Positions 8,343 through 17,126 of a stretch of DNA of 64,000 bases are shown one piece after another. Numbering within the stretch: the first letter of the stretch is position 1; each line of letters begins with the position of its first letter. The position numbers were made by a program, and so were the translations under genes. The stretch comes from Pseudomonas abieticivorans (GTDB taxonomy: Bacteria; Pseudomonadota; Gammaproteobacteria; Pseudomonadales; Pseudomonadaceae), in the NCBI RefSeq assembly GCF_023509015.1, contig NZ_CP094975.1, positions 503,501 through 567,500 on the forward strand, written 5' to 3'. Below the pieces are notes generated by a model. The model ran no database searches. It saw nothing but the letters and a program-made list of their open reading frames with translations, and had not been told where the DNA came from.

Positions 8343-10207
8343 ACCGCCCTACCCTGACCCGCGTACTGGTGGCCAACCGCGGCGAAATCGCCTGCCGGGT
8401 GATGCGCACGGCCAAGGCCATGGGCATGACCACCGTGGCCGTGCACAGCACCATCGACCGTGACGCACGGCACAGCCGCGAGGCCGACATACGCGTGGAC
8501 CTGGGCGGCAGCAAAGCCTCGGAAAGCTACCTGAACATCGACAAAATCATTGCCGCAGCCCTAAGCAGCGGCGCCCAGGCGATCCACCCCGGCTACGGCT
8601 TTTTGTCGGAGAACGCAGGCTTTGCCCGTGCCATCGAGCAGGCCGGGCTGATCTTTCTCGGCCCACCCGCATCGGCCATCGACGCCATGGGCAGCAAGTC
8701 CGCCGCCAAGGCCCTGATGGAAACCGCCGGCGTGCCCTTGGTGCCGGGCTACCACGGCGAGGCGCAAGACGCAGACACCTTCCGCGCCGCCGCCGAACGC
8801 ATCGGCTACCCCGTGCTGCTCAAGGCCACTGCGGGCGGCGGCGGCAAGGGCATGAAAGTGGTGGAGCGCGAAAGCGAACTGGCCGAGGCCCTGGCCTCGG
8901 CACAACGCGAGGCGCAATCCTCGTTCGGCGATTCGCGCATGTTGGTGGAGAAGTACGTGCTGCAACCGCGCCACGTCGAGATCCAGGTGTTTGCCGACCA
9001 GCACGGGCACTGCCTGTACCTCAACGAGCGCGATTGTTCGATCCAGCGCCGCCATCAAAAAGTCGTGGAAGAAGCCCCGGCCCCCGGCCTGACGCCGGCA
9101 TTGCGCCAGGCAATGGGCGAGTCCGCCGTGCGCGCGGCGCAAGCCATCGGCTACGTGGGCGCCGGCACCGTGGAGTTTTTGCTGGACGCGCGCGGTGAGT
9201 TCTTCTTCATGGAGATGAACACCCGCCTGCAAGTGGAGCACCCGGTGACCGAGGCCATCACTGGCCTGGACCTGGTGGCCTGGCAAATCCGCGTGGCCCA
9301 AGGCGAGCCGCTGCCGCTGACCCAGGCACAGGTGCCGCTGAACGGCCATGCCATCGAAGTGCGGCTGTATGCCGAAGATCCAGACAACGAATTCTTGCCG
9401 GCCACCGGTACCTTGGCACTGTACCGCGAGAGCAATCCCGGCCCCGGCAAGCGTGTGGACAGCGGCGTGGCCGAAGGTGACAGCGTGTCGCCGTTCTACG
9501 ACCCGATGCTGGGCAAACTGATCGCCTGGGGCGAGGATCGCGAACAGGCGCGGCTGCGTTTGCTGAGCATGCTCGATGAGTTTGCCGTGGGCGGCGTGCG
9601 TACCAACCTGGCGTTCTTGCGCCGCATCATCGGCCACCCGGCCTTTGCCAAGGCCGAACTGGACACCGGGTTCATCCCGCGCCACCAGGCCGAACTGCTA
9701 CCGCCACCGACCCCGCTGCCCGAAGCCTTCTGGCAACAGGCAGCACAGGCATGGGTGCGCACCCAGCCCGATCAAGGCCTGTGGACGTCGGGCAACGGCC
9801 TGCGCCTGGGGTTGCCCGCTGAAACCGTGTTGCACCTGCGCAGCCGCGATCAGCATCAGGTGGTGCACGCCCTCGCCGCCACCGACGGCCAGGGCATACG
9901 CCAGGGTGAAACGGTGTACGTACGCTGGGAGGGCGAGGTGCATGGCGTCAGCCTGTTCGATCCGATCGCCCAAGCCGACGCCAGCCACACCACCCAGGGC
10001 GGTTTGACCGCTCCCATGAACGGCAGCATTGTGCGGGTGATGGTGCAGGCGGGGCAAAGCGTCGAAGCCGGAACGGCGCTGGTCGTACTGGAAGCGATGA
10101 AGATGGAGCACAGCATTCGCGCACCAGCGGCCGGGGTGGTGAAGGGCGTGACCTGCCAAGAGGGTGAGATGGTGAGTGAGGGGAGTGTGTTGGTCGAAAT
10201 GGAATAA
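8339..10207 (+). CDS. liuD: Methylcrotonoyl-CoA carboxylase, biotin-carrying (alpha) subunit
   Basis: A 622-residue protein with a biotin carboxylase module (ATP-grasp loop ATAGGGGKGMKVV near residue 163, HPGYGFLSENAGFA near 82) and a C-terminal biotinyl domain with EAMKMEH near residue 584, where the lysine carries biotin. It carboxylates biotin using ATP and bicarbonate for the liuB subunit. The ATG at 8339 overlaps the liuC stop (ATGA), indicating translational coupling. The operon ends here: the usual liuE (HMG-CoA lyase) does not follow. Confidence 0.96.
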   Translation: MNRPTLTRVLVANRGEIACRVMRTAKAMGMTTVAVHSTIDRDARHSREADIRVDLGGSKASESYLNIDKIIAAALSSGAQAIHPGYGFLSENAGFARAIEQAGLIFLGPPASAIDAMGSKSAAKALMETAGVPLVPGYHGEAQDADTFRAAAERIGYPVLLKATAGGGGKGMKVVERESELAEALASAQREAQSSFGDSRMLVEKYVLQPRHVEIQVFADQHGHCLYLNERDCSIQRRHQKVVEEAPAPGLTPALRQAMGESAVRAAQAIGYVGAGTVEFLLDARGEFFFMEMNTRLQVEHPVTEAITGLDLVAWQIRVAQGEPLPLTQAQVPLNGHAIEVRLYAEDPDNEFLPATGTLALYRESNPGPGKRVDSGVAEGDSVSPFYDPMLGKLIAWGEDREQARLRLLSMLDEFAVGGVRTNLAFLRRIIGHPAFAKAELDTGFIPRHQAELLPPPTPLPEAFWQQAAQAWVRTQPDQGLWTSGNGLRLGLPAETVLHLRSRDQHQVVHALAATDGQGIRQGETVYVRWEGEVHGVSLFDPIAQADASHTTQGGLTAPMNGSIVRVMVQAGQSVEAGTALVVLEAMKMEHSIRAPAAGVVKGVTCQEGEMVSEGSVLVEME

Positions 10208-10230
10208 ACCCCGCGCCCAACCGCGAAAAA

Positions 10231-10268
10231 AACGCCGCGGTGCATCAGGTGCATCGCGGCGTTCTTTT
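10231..10268. terminator. Bidirectional intrinsic terminator between liuD and the convergent oxidoreductase gene
   Basis: 14-bp stem (10231-10244 with 10250-10263, one G-U pair) and a 5-nt loop, preceded by A7 and followed by CTTTT, so it can work for both converging transcripts. It merges at 10267-10293 into a single REP core of the GCGGAT-AATCCGCTCC type. Confidence 0.85.
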
Positions 10269-10303
10269 CGCGGATCAATCCGCTCCTACAGGAGAGGTGC
10301 CGG

Positions 10304-13300
10304 TCAGGCCGCTTGGTACAACTTCACGATACTACCCTGCCCTTCACGCACATCCTTGCGCAGTATCACGGCTTCTTTTTCCGCCTTGGCCATGGCCATT
10401 TCCTTCACATGCCCATACCCCCGAACACCTTCCGGCAAGCGCAACAGGCACAACGCCGAATGGCGCGTCGCCGGGCTCAGATGCGCCAAAATCAGCTCGA
10501 TATCGGCCAGGTAAGCCGCAATCAAACCTCGCTCCTGCTGGCGCTCCACGCTGCGCCCGAACGGATCGAGCGCCGTGCCGCGCAGGCACTTGAAGTGCTG
10601 GAGCACGCCAAATGCCTTAAGCATCCACGGGCCAAAACTGCGTTTGCGCAGCTGGCCGCTGTTAGGGTCTTTCTTGGCCAGCCACGACGGCGCCAAGTGG
10701 AACTCCAGCCGGTAGTCACCTTCGAACTGCGCCTGCAACTGGCGGGTAAAATCGCCATTGCTGTACAACCGTGCCACTTCGTATTCGTCCTTGTAGGCCA
10801 GCAACTTGAAGTAGTACTGCGCCACCGCTTCGGTCAAGGCCTGGGGCTGGCCAGGTAGCAGCCGCGCTTCGGCTTCGCGTACCCGTTGCACGGTGGCCAG
10901 GTACTGCTCGGCGTAACCGGCGTTCTGGTAGGCACGCAGGGTTGCGGCGTTGGCCTGCAGGCGTTGCTCCAGGCTCAGTTCCAAGGTGGTGACCGGCTTG
11001 TTGGCCACCGGGTTAAGCACCTGCTCAACCGCGTTCAGGTCGTGCGCTGCACGCCGGCCCCAGAGGAAGGCTTGCTGGTTGAGCTTGACCTGCACCGCGT
11101 TCAGTTCGATCGCCTTTTCGATGGCGGCCGCCGTGACCGGGATCAGCCCGCGCTGGTAGGCGTAGCCGAGCATGAACAGGTTGCAGGCGATACTGTCGCC
11201 CAACAGGCTGACCGCCAGGCGCGTGGCTTCGACGAAGTAGGTCTTGTCGACGCCCACGGCATCGGTGATCGCCTGCATCATCGCTTCGGCCGGGAATTGC
11301 GCATCGGGGTTGCGGGTGAATTCGGCAGTGGGGGTTTGCTGGCTGTTGATCACCGCCGACGACTTGCTCAGGCTCAACTTGGCCAAGGCATCCGGGCCGC
11401 TGGCCACCAACAGGTCGCACCCCAGCAGCAGGTCGGCGTCACCGGCGGCGATGCGCACGGCGTACAGGTCTTGCTGGGTGGCGGCGATGCGGATGTGCGC
11501 CACCACCGGGCCGAATTTTTGTGCCAGGCCCGCCTGGTCGAGCACGCTGCAGCCCTTGCCCTCAAGGTTGGCCGCCAGGCCCAGCATGGCGCCGACGGTG
11601 GTCACGCCGGTACCGCCCACCCCCGACAGCAGGATATTGAACGGTTTGGCCAGGGACGGCAGCTGCGGCTCCGGCAATACGGCAAAGGCCTGGGTCTGGC
11701 TGGGCAGGGTCGGTTTGCGCAGGCTGCCGCCGTGCACGGTGACAAAGCTTGGGCAGAAGCCTTCGACGCAGCTGAAATCCTTGTTGCAGGCGTTCTGGTC
11801 GATCTCGCGCTTGCGGCCCTGGGCGGTTTCCAGTGGCAGCACTGACAAACAACCGGATTTCGTACCGCAGTCGCCACAGCCCTCGCACACCACCGGGTTG
11901 ATCATCGCGCGCTTGTTCAGCTCCGGCAGGGTGCCGCGTTTGCGCCGGCGACGCTTTTCCGTGGCGCAGGTCTGGTCGTAGATGATCACCGAGGTGCCCT
12001 TGAACTCGCGCAACTCGCGCATCACTGCGTCCAGGTCACGGCGGTGGTGGAAGGTGGTGATGGGCGCAAAGCCTGCACGGCTCGGGTATTTGTCCGGCTC
12101 GTCGCTGACCAGGGCGATGCGCTGCACGCCTTCGTCGAACACCTGGCGGCTGAGTTGGTCAACCCGCAGGATGCCATCGATAGGCTGCCCGCCGGTCATG
12201 GCCACGGCATCGTTGTAGAGAATCTTGTAGGTGATGTTGACCTTGGAGGCGACCGCCGCGCGCAGGGCCAGGTGGCCTGAGTGAAAGTAGGTGCCATCGC
12301 CCAGGTTCTGGAACACGTGGCCGGTGTGGGTGAACGGCGCCTGGCCGATCCAGGTCGCGCCCTCGCCGCCCATCTGGGTGAAAGTGTCGGTTTCCCGGTC
12401 CATCCAGATTGTCATGTAGTGGCAACCGATGCCGGCCAGCGCTCGGCTGCCTTCGGGCACTTTGGTCGAGGTGTTGTGCGGGCAGCCGGAGCAGAAGTGT
12501 GGGGTGCGCTGGGCGTTGTGCAGCGGGGCTTGCAGGGCCTGTTCCTTTTCCAGCAAGAAGCGCAGCCGCGCCTCGATCTGCGGGCTGTTGTAGATCGGTG
12601 CCAGGCGCTTGGCGATCACCCGGGCGATCATCGCCGGGGTCAGTTCGCTGAGGTTGGGCAGCAGCGAGCGGCCTTCTTCGTCGAACTCGCCCACCACCCG
12701 CGGGCGCTTGTCCACCGGCCAGTTGTAGAGCTGGCCGGTGAGCTGGTCCTCGATCACGCTGCGTTTTTCTTCCACCACCAGGATCTCGTCCAGGCCCTGG
12801 GCAAAATCGTGCACCGACACCGGCTCCAGCGGCCAGCTCATGCCGACTTTGAGCAGGCGGATGCCCACCTGGTCGCACAGCGCCTCGTCCAGGCCCAGCT
12901 CTTCCAGGGCCTGGCGTACGTCCAGGTAGGACTTGCCGGTGGTGATGATGCCCAGGCGCGGCTGCGTGGAATCGAGCATCACCTTGTTCAGGTGGTTGGC
13001 CCGGGCGAAGGCACGGGCGGCGTAGATCTTGTAAGTGTTGAGGCGCGCCTCCTGGGCCAGGGGCGGGTCGGGCCAGCGAATGTGCAGGCCCCCTTCGGGC
13101 AGCTCGAAGTCTTCCGGTATGCAGGTCTGTACCCGCAAAGGATCGACCTCCACCACCGCCGAGGAATCGACGTTTTCAGCGATGGTCTTCATCGCCACCC
13201 AGCACCCGCTGTAGCGCGACAACTCCCAGCCGATGATGCCGTAGTCGAGGATTTCCTGGACATTGCACGGGTTGAGCACCGGGATCATCGAGGCGATGAA

Positions 13301-13786
13301 CGCGTGTTCGCTCTGGTGGGCGATGGTCGAGGACTTGCAGCCGTGGTCATCTCCGGCCAGCAACAGCACGCCGCCCAACGGCGCGACGCCGGCCGAGTTG
13401 CCGTGCTTGAACACGTCACCGCAGCGGTCTACGCCCGGGCCCTTGCCGTACCACAGGGCAAACACGCCGTCGTACTTGCCTTCGGGAAACAGGTTGACCT
13501 GCTGGCTGCCCCACACCGCCGTCGCACCCAACTCTTCGTTGATGCCGGGCTGGAAGTGGATAGCGTTTTCCTGCAGGTAACCCTTGGCGTCCCACAGGCT
13601 TTTGTCCAGGTTGCCCAAGGGCGAACCACGGTAGCCGGAAATAAACCCGGCCGTGTTCAACCCGCGCGCTTCGTCGCGCTGCTTTTGCAACATCGGCAGG
13701 CGCGTCAGGGCCTGGGTTCCGGTGAGGTAGAGGTTGCCCGTGGCGAGGCGGTACTTATCGTCCAGGCGAACGTCGGCTAAGGACAT
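10304..13786 (-). CDS. Indolepyruvate ferredoxin oxidoreductase, fused IorA-IorB form
   Basis: A 1160-residue 2-oxoacid:ferredoxin oxidoreductase. The N-terminal third has the pyrimidine-binding fold (GYRGSPLGNLD near residue 50) and the middle the TPP-binding domain (CSGCPHNTSTKVP, GGEGATWIGQAPF). A cysteine-rich Fe-S segment follows at about 632-677 (CEGCGDCGTKSGC and CNKDFSCVEGFCPSF), then a gamma-type domain beginning GVGGTGVTTVGAMLG near 720. It decarboxylates aryl pyruvates to acyl-CoA, feeding aromatic or branched-chain amino acid breakdown. It is divergent from an Lrp-type regulator. CAGGAG precedes the ATG and overlaps an A-rich Crc-type motif. Confidence 0.93.
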   Translation of the reverse strand: MSLADVRLDDKYRLATGNLYLTGTQALTRLPMLQKQRDEARGLNTAGFISGYRGSPLGNLDKSLWDAKGYLQENAIHFQPGINEELGATAVWGSQQVNLFPEGKYDGVFALWYGKGPGVDRCGDVFKHGNSAGVAPLGGVLLLAGDDHGCKSSTIAHQSEHAFIASMIPVLNPCNVQEILDYGIIGWELSRYSGCWVAMKTIAENVDSSAVVEVDPLRVQTCIPEDFELPEGGLHIRWPDPPLAQEARLNTYKIYAARAFARANHLNKVMLDSTQPRLGIITTGKSYLDVRQALEELGLDEALCDQVGIRLLKVGMSWPLEPVSVHDFAQGLDEILVVEEKRSVIEDQLTGQLYNWPVDKRPRVVGEFDEEGRSLLPNLSELTPAMIARVIAKRLAPIYNSPQIEARLRFLLEKEQALQAPLHNAQRTPHFCSGCPHNTSTKVPEGSRALAGIGCHYMTIWMDRETDTFTQMGGEGATWIGQAPFTHTGHVFQNLGDGTYFHSGHLALRAAVASKVNITYKILYNDAVAMTGGQPIDGILRVDQLSRQVFDEGVQRIALVSDEPDKYPSRAGFAPITTFHHRRDLDAVMRELREFKGTSVIIYDQTCATEKRRRRKRGTLPELNKRAMINPVVCEGCGDCGTKSGCLSVLPLETAQGRKREIDQNACNKDFSCVEGFCPSFVTVHGGSLRKPTLPSQTQAFAVLPEPQLPSLAKPFNILLSGVGGTGVTTVGAMLGLAANLEGKGCSVLDQAGLAQKFGPVVAHIRIAATQQDLYAVRIAAGDADLLLGCDLLVASGPDALAKLSLSKSSAVINSQQTPTAEFTRNPDAQFPAEAMMQAITDAVGVDKTYFVEATRLAVSLLGDSIACNLFMLGYAYQRGLIPVTAAAIEKAIELNAVQVKLNQQAFLWGRRAAHDLNAVEQVLNPVANKPVTTLELSLEQRLQANAATLRAYQNAGYAEQYLATVQRVREAEARLLPGQPQALTEAVAQYYFKLLAYKDEYEVARLYSNGDFTRQLQAQFEGDYRLEFHLAPSWLAKKDPNSGQLRKRSFGPWMLKAFGVLQHFKCLRGTALDPFGRSVERQQERGLIAAYLADIELILAHLSPATRHSALCLLRLPEGVRGYGHVKEMAMAKAEKEAVILRKDVREGQGSIVKLYQAA

Positions 13787-13792
13787 GCGGCA

Positions 13793-13806
13793 CTCCTGTT
13801 ATTTTT
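13793..13806 (-). promoter_or_regulatory. Candidate Crc/Hfq (CA motif) site overlapping the oxidoreductase ribosome-binding site
   Basis: On the minus strand this reads AAAAATAACAGGAG: an AANAANAA motif running directly into the AGGAG ribosome-binding site of the indolepyruvate oxidoreductase gene, the arrangement typical of Crc targets. Confidence 0.5.
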
Positions 13807-13939
13807 ATAAGGCCAATCGACTCATCAGTCGCTGATAAAAATATGCCTGCCGCAGGCGGGCTTTTTCTTTCTAAATTGCAGCGTTTGCGGCCATAGTGTG
13901 CATGAACGATTCCTTAAAAATAAGAAAACGGAACTGATC

Positions 13940-14407
13940 ATGCAGAATAAGCTGAGCCCACTCGATCGAAGGATTTTGCGGCTGTTGCAGCACGACGCCG
14001 ACCTGTCGGCCGCCGAAATCGCCGAGCGCGTCGAGCTGTCGCAATCGCCGTGCTGGCGACGCATTCATCGCTTGCAGGAAGACGGCGTGATCGAGCGCAA
14101 GGTCGCCCTGCTCAACCCCAAAAAGCTGGGCCTGAACATGACCGTGTTCGTCAACGTCAAGCTGAGCGGCCACGGGCGGCGTTTTCTGGCGGAGTTCGAA
14201 GAGGCGATCACCGGCTACCCCGAGGTGCTGGAGTGCTACACCATGGCCGGCGGGATGGATTACATGCTGAAGGTGGTGGCGCAGGACATCGCCAGCTACG
14301 AGCGCTTTCTAAGGGACCATCTGTTGCAGAAGCCCCATGTTCAGGAAGCCCATTCCAATATCGCCATGAGCGAAGTGAAACGCACGACCGAACTGCCCCT
14401 GGACTGA
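13940..14407 (+). CDS. Lrp/AsnC-family transcriptional regulator
   Basis: A 155-residue regulator with an N-terminal winged helix-turn-helix (LSAAEIAERVELSQSPCWRRIHRL, residues about 22-46, key S-x-S-x-C-W-R-R) and a C-terminal RAM ligand domain with the G-G-x-D-Y turn (AGGMDYMLKV). Such proteins sense amino acids as dimers or octamers. It is divergent from the oxidoreductase gene 153 bp away and most likely controls it. I chose the ATG at 13940; an alternative in-frame start at 13901 would add 13 residues. An AATAAGAA motif lies about 16-24 nt upstream. Confidence 0.92.
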   Translation: MQNKLSPLDRRILRLLQHDADLSAAEIAERVELSQSPCWRRIHRLQEDGVIERKVALLNPKKLGLNMTVFVNVKLSGHGRRFLAEFEEAITGYPEVLECYTMAGGMDYMLKVVAQDIASYERFLRDHLLQKPHVQEAHSNIAMSEVKRTTELPLD

Positions 14408-14445
14408 GCGGGCAAAAATAATTGAATGGCTGAACGAGAAATCAC

Positions 14446-14475
14446 TTGACCTGCAAATGATAACGATTATTATTG
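14446..14475 (+). promoter_or_regulatory. Promoter with overlapping Fur box for PrrF
   Basis: TTGACC (14446-14451) and TATTAT (14468-14473) form a sigma-70 promoter with a 16-bp spacer. AATGATAACGATTATTATTG (14456-14475) over the -10 region matches the Fur consensus, so transcription should rise when iron is scarce. Confidence 0.85.
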
Positions 14476-14479
14476 AGCC

Positions 14480-14595
14480 CAACAGATCGCGAGATCTGTT
14501 GGGTAACCTGAAGGACCTTAGGTCGGACCTTCAGATTATCTCCTCATCAGGCTAATCACGGTTTTTGACCCGGCTTTTTGCCGGGTCTTTTTTTT
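14480..14595 (+). ncRNA. prrF: PrrF iron-responsive small RNA
   Basis: An RNA of about 116 nt, the length of PrrF. It opens with the stem-loop AACAGATC-GCGA-GATCTGTT and contains the conserved pairing region CTCCTCATCAGGCTAATCAC (14541-14560) that targets sodB and other iron-protein mRNAs. It ends in a strong intrinsic terminator (GACCCGGC, T5 loop, GCCGGGTC, then T8 at 14588-14595). PrrF spares iron by blocking translation of non-essential iron proteins with Hfq. Only one copy is present here, unlike the tandem pair of P. aeruginosa. Confidence 0.92.
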
Positions 14596-14734
14596 AATCT
14601 TCAGGCTAATGAAGATGGATGACGCTAAATTCGATGGCGCCATGATAGCAAAGGACTATCGGCCAGCGGAAGTCCATCGAGTGGCATTTTTAACGCTGAA
14701 ACCGGCAATACGTTGTAAAAAGTAAGTTAGCGCT

Positions 14735-14753
14735 TGAGAATCAATCTCATGAA
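14735..14753 (+). promoter_or_regulatory. Second Fur-type box, upstream of the sigma/FecR-like gene
   Basis: TTGAGAATCAATCTCATGA has the dyad GAGAAT-C-A-ATCTC resembling a Fur site. It sits about 70 bp before the ATG at 14824. Between them a hairpin with 9-bp arms (CTGCCGCAG at 14761-14769 and CTGCGGCAG at 14802-14810) ends right before the ribosome-binding site. I see nothing else in 14596-14734. Confidence 0.6.
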
Positions 14754-14823
14754 CACTAAGCTGCCGCAGCGTCAGGGACGACGCCCCCCTATTTTTGGCG
14801 TCTGCGGCAGGGAGGAATGATGG

Positions 14824-15315
14824 ATGACAGTACTCTCGCCTCTGCACAACCTGTTTGCGCATTCGCCCTTGAATACGGATGCCGACTTCCTCGCCCTTAA
14901 AAAGCTCCCGCGCCGGGTGCAGCAGGTTTTTCTGCTGAGCCGCCTGGACGACCTGCCCTACGCCGCGATCGCCGAACGCCTCGACCAGCCATTGGCCAGC
15001 GTCGAAAAAAGCATGCGCCTGGCCTTGGGCGGGTCTGCCGGTAACGCCCAGGCCAACCAATGGTACGTGAAGCTGCAAAGCCCACTGACCACCGCCAGTG
15101 ACCGCATCGATTTCCGCCGTTGGCTGGACGCCGCGCCCGAGCACCTGGCCGCCTTCCGCGCCACCGAACTGCGTTGGCGCACCCTGCAGGCACCGGCGCG
15201 CAGGCTGGGCGCCAGCGCCTGGTACCGCCAGCCGCGCCGGCATACGGTGCTGGCCGGTTGGCTGGCAGGCCTGGTCACCTTGGGCCTGATCATCGCCGGT
15301 GTGGGCGGGTTCTGA
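14824..15315 (+). CDS. Small sigma-region-4 / FecR N-domain hybrid membrane protein
   Basis: A 163-residue protein. Residues about 23-63 (KKLPRRVQQVFLLSRLDDLP and the following PYAAIAERLDQPLASVEKSM) resemble the helix-turn-helix of sigma-70 region 4 from FecI-type factors. Residues about 90-120 (RIDFRRWLDAAPEHLAAF) resemble the DUF4880 N-domain of FecR regulators, and residues 138-160 form one membrane helix. Sigma region 2 and the periplasmic FecR domain are missing. GGAGG sits 8 nt before the ATG. The Fur-type box suggests iron control. Function unknown: it may modulate a FecI/FecR pair elsewhere, or be a decayed fusion. Confidence 0.75.
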   Translation: MTVLSPLHNLFAHSPLNTDADFLALKKLPRRVQQVFLLSRLDDLPYAAIAERLDQPLASVEKSMRLALGGSAGNAQANQWYVKLQSPLTTASDRIDFRRWLDAAPEHLAAFRATELRWRTLQAPARRLGASAWYRQPRRHTVLAGWLAGLVTLGLIIAGVGGF

Positions 15316-15375
15316 TCAAGCGGCTGTCTATACGTGTAGAGTAGGCACCATAAGAATCTCTACAGGTGTACTTCC

Positions 15376-16527
15376 ATGACCGTCGCCCAGCCCAGCCTCA
15401 CCCTCAGCGCCGACTTCGACAGCGGCAATATCCAGGTGATCGACGCCAGCGACCCGAGCAACGTGCGCCTGGCCATGCGCCCGGACAGCAAAAGCGCGCA
15501 CTTCCAGTGGTTTCACTTCAAGGCCGATGGCTTGCAGTTGGGCCAGCCCCACCGCTTCAGCCTGGAAAACGCCGGGCAGTCGGCCTACAACAGTGCCTGG
15601 AGCGGCTACAACGCTGCCGCCTCCTATGACCAGAAAACCTGGTTCCGCGTACCCAGCCACTACGATGGCAAGGCCCTGAGCTTTGAGCTGGTGCCCACCG
15701 AGGGTCAGGTCTGGTTCGCTTACTTCGAACCCTACAGCCGTGAACGCCACGAGTGGTTGATCGCCCAGGCGGTGGGCAAGGCCGGCCTTGAACTGATCGC
15801 CGTGGGCAAAAGCATCGAGGGCCGCGACCTGCCCTTGCTGCGCCGCGGTGACGGCGCCGAAGGCAAGCGCAAGCTGTGGATCATCGCCCAGCAGCACCCT
15901 GGCGAGCACATGGCCGAGTGGTTCATGGAAGGGGTCGTCGAGCGCTTGCAACAGGCCGATGACGCCGAGTTGAACGGCTTGCTGGCCGAGGCCGACCTGT
16001 ACCTGGTGCCCAACATGAACCCCGATGGCGCGTTCCATGGCCACCTGCGCACCAACGCCATGGGCAAGGACCTGAACCGGGCCTGGCAAGACTCCAGCGC
16101 CGAGCACACCCCCGAAGTGTTCTTCGTGCAGCAGCAAATGGCCAAATACGGCGTGGACCTGTTTCTGGATGCCCACGGCGACGAGGAAATCCCCCACGTG
16201 TTCACCGCCGCCTGCGAAGGCAACCCCAGCTACACGTCGCGCATCGCCGGGCTAGAGCAGCAGTTTCGCGACCTGCTGTGCCAGCAGACGGCAGACTTCC
16301 AGACCCGCCATGGCTACCCGAAAAGTGCCCCGGGCCAGGCCAACATGACCTTGGCCGCCAACGCCGTGGGCGACAAGTACGATTGCCTGTCGCTGACCTT
16401 GGAAATGCCCTTCAAGGACCATGATGATGCGCCCAATGCCATCACCGGCTGGTCGGGTGAGCGCTCCAAGCAGTTGGGCAAGGACGTGTTGAGCGTGCTG
16501 GCGAACATGGTCAAGGATTTGCGCTGA
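15376..16527 (+). CDS. M14-family zinc carboxypeptidase (cytosolic carboxypeptidase-like)
   Basis: A 383-residue protein without a signal peptide. The N-terminal 120 residues form a beta-rich domain typical of cytosolic carboxypeptidase-like M14 proteins. The zinc motif HPGE is at about residue 175 (AQQHPGEHMAEWF), the third ligand histidine in FLDAHGDEE (about residue 263), and the catalytic glutamate is probably in LSLTLEMPFKD near 340. It should cleave C-terminal residues from peptides or glutamylated substrates in the cytoplasm. No operon partner is evident; a REP pair follows its stop. Confidence 0.88.
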   Translation: MTVAQPSLTLSADFDSGNIQVIDASDPSNVRLAMRPDSKSAHFQWFHFKADGLQLGQPHRFSLENAGQSAYNSAWSGYNAAASYDQKTWFRVPSHYDGKALSFELVPTEGQVWFAYFEPYSRERHEWLIAQAVGKAGLELIAVGKSIEGRDLPLLRRGDGAEGKRKLWIIAQQHPGEHMAEWFMEGVVERLQQADDAELNGLLAEADLYLVPNMNPDGAFHGHLRTNAMGKDLNRAWQDSSAEHTPEVFFVQQQMAKYGVDLFLDAHGDEEIPHVFTAACEGNPSYTSRIAGLEQQFRDLLCQQTADFQTRHGYPKSAPGQANMTLAANAVGDKYDCLSLTLEMPFKDHDDAPNAITGWSGERSKQLGKDVLSVLANMVKDLR

Positions 16528-16531
16528 GCTG

Positions 16532-16575
16532 TTCGCGGATGAATTCGATCCTGTAGCAGCGAATTCATCCGCGAA
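16532..16575. repeat. REP-type inverted pair between convergent genes
   Basis: 16-bp arms at 16532-16547 and 16560-16575 (TTCGCGGATGAATTCG and its reverse complement), a variant of the GCGGAT-AATCCGC core. It separates the carboxypeptidase and cytochrome b561 genes, where it may help end both transcripts. Confidence 0.8.
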
Positions 16576-16589
16576 CCAGACGCCAAAAA

Positions 16590-17126
16590 TTACCGGGCTT
16601 TACCCCGCCCCGTCATGCTTTCCAGCACCCCGTCACGCCGAATGAACCCATGGAACAACGCCGCCGCCAAGTGCACCAGCACCGTCAAGAACAGCAGGTA
16701 GGCCAAGTACCCGTGAGCCTTGCGCAAAAAGGCAAACAGCAGCGGATTGGCCGGCATGATCGGTGGCAATTGCAGTGAGCTGGTCAACATCACCGGGTCA
16801 CCTGCCGCCGATATCATCGCCCAGCCGAGCAACGGCATCAGCACCATCAGCGCATACAGCAACCAATGCGATGCCTTGGCTGCCAGCTTTTGCACCGCCG
16901 GCAAGTCCACCGGCAACGGTGGCTGACGGGTACTGAAGCGGATGATCAGGCGCACGATCACCAAGGCCAACAAGGCGATGCCCAGGGGTTTGTGGATATG
17001 GATCAGCCATTCGTGGCGTTCCGACACCGACGCCACCATACCCGCGCCGATAAACAGCATGGCCAGCAGCAACACGGCCATCAACCAGTGAATCCACCGC
17101 GCCAGGGGCGCAAAATAAGCATTCAT
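16590..17126 (-). CDS. Cytochrome b561 family protein
   Basis: A 178-residue inner-membrane diheme b-type cytochrome with four hydrophobic segments. Probable heme-ligand histidines are in RWIHWL (about residue 13), HIHKPLG (about 46), ASHWLLY and near the C-terminus in KAHGYL/VLVHLAAALFH. It moves electrons between the quinone pool and periplasmic partners. The start at 17126 overlaps the stop of the catalase-like gene by 4 bp, so the two are co-translated and the cytochrome may supply electrons to that peroxidase. Confidence 0.9.
   Translation of the reverse strand: MNAYFAPLARWIHWLMAVLLLAMLFIGAGMVASVSERHEWLIHIHKPLGIALLALVIVRLIIRFSTRQPPLPVDLPAVQKLAAKASHWLLYALMVLMPLLGWAMISAAGDPVMLTSSLQLPPIMPANPLLFAFLRKAHGYLAYLLFLTVLVHLAAALFHGFIRRDGVLESMTGRGKAR

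Noticed and set aside
12281..13780. Open frame of 499 codons antisense to the oxidoreductase gene
   Set aside because: Mirror frame of a clear gene; no recognisable domain or ribosome-binding site.
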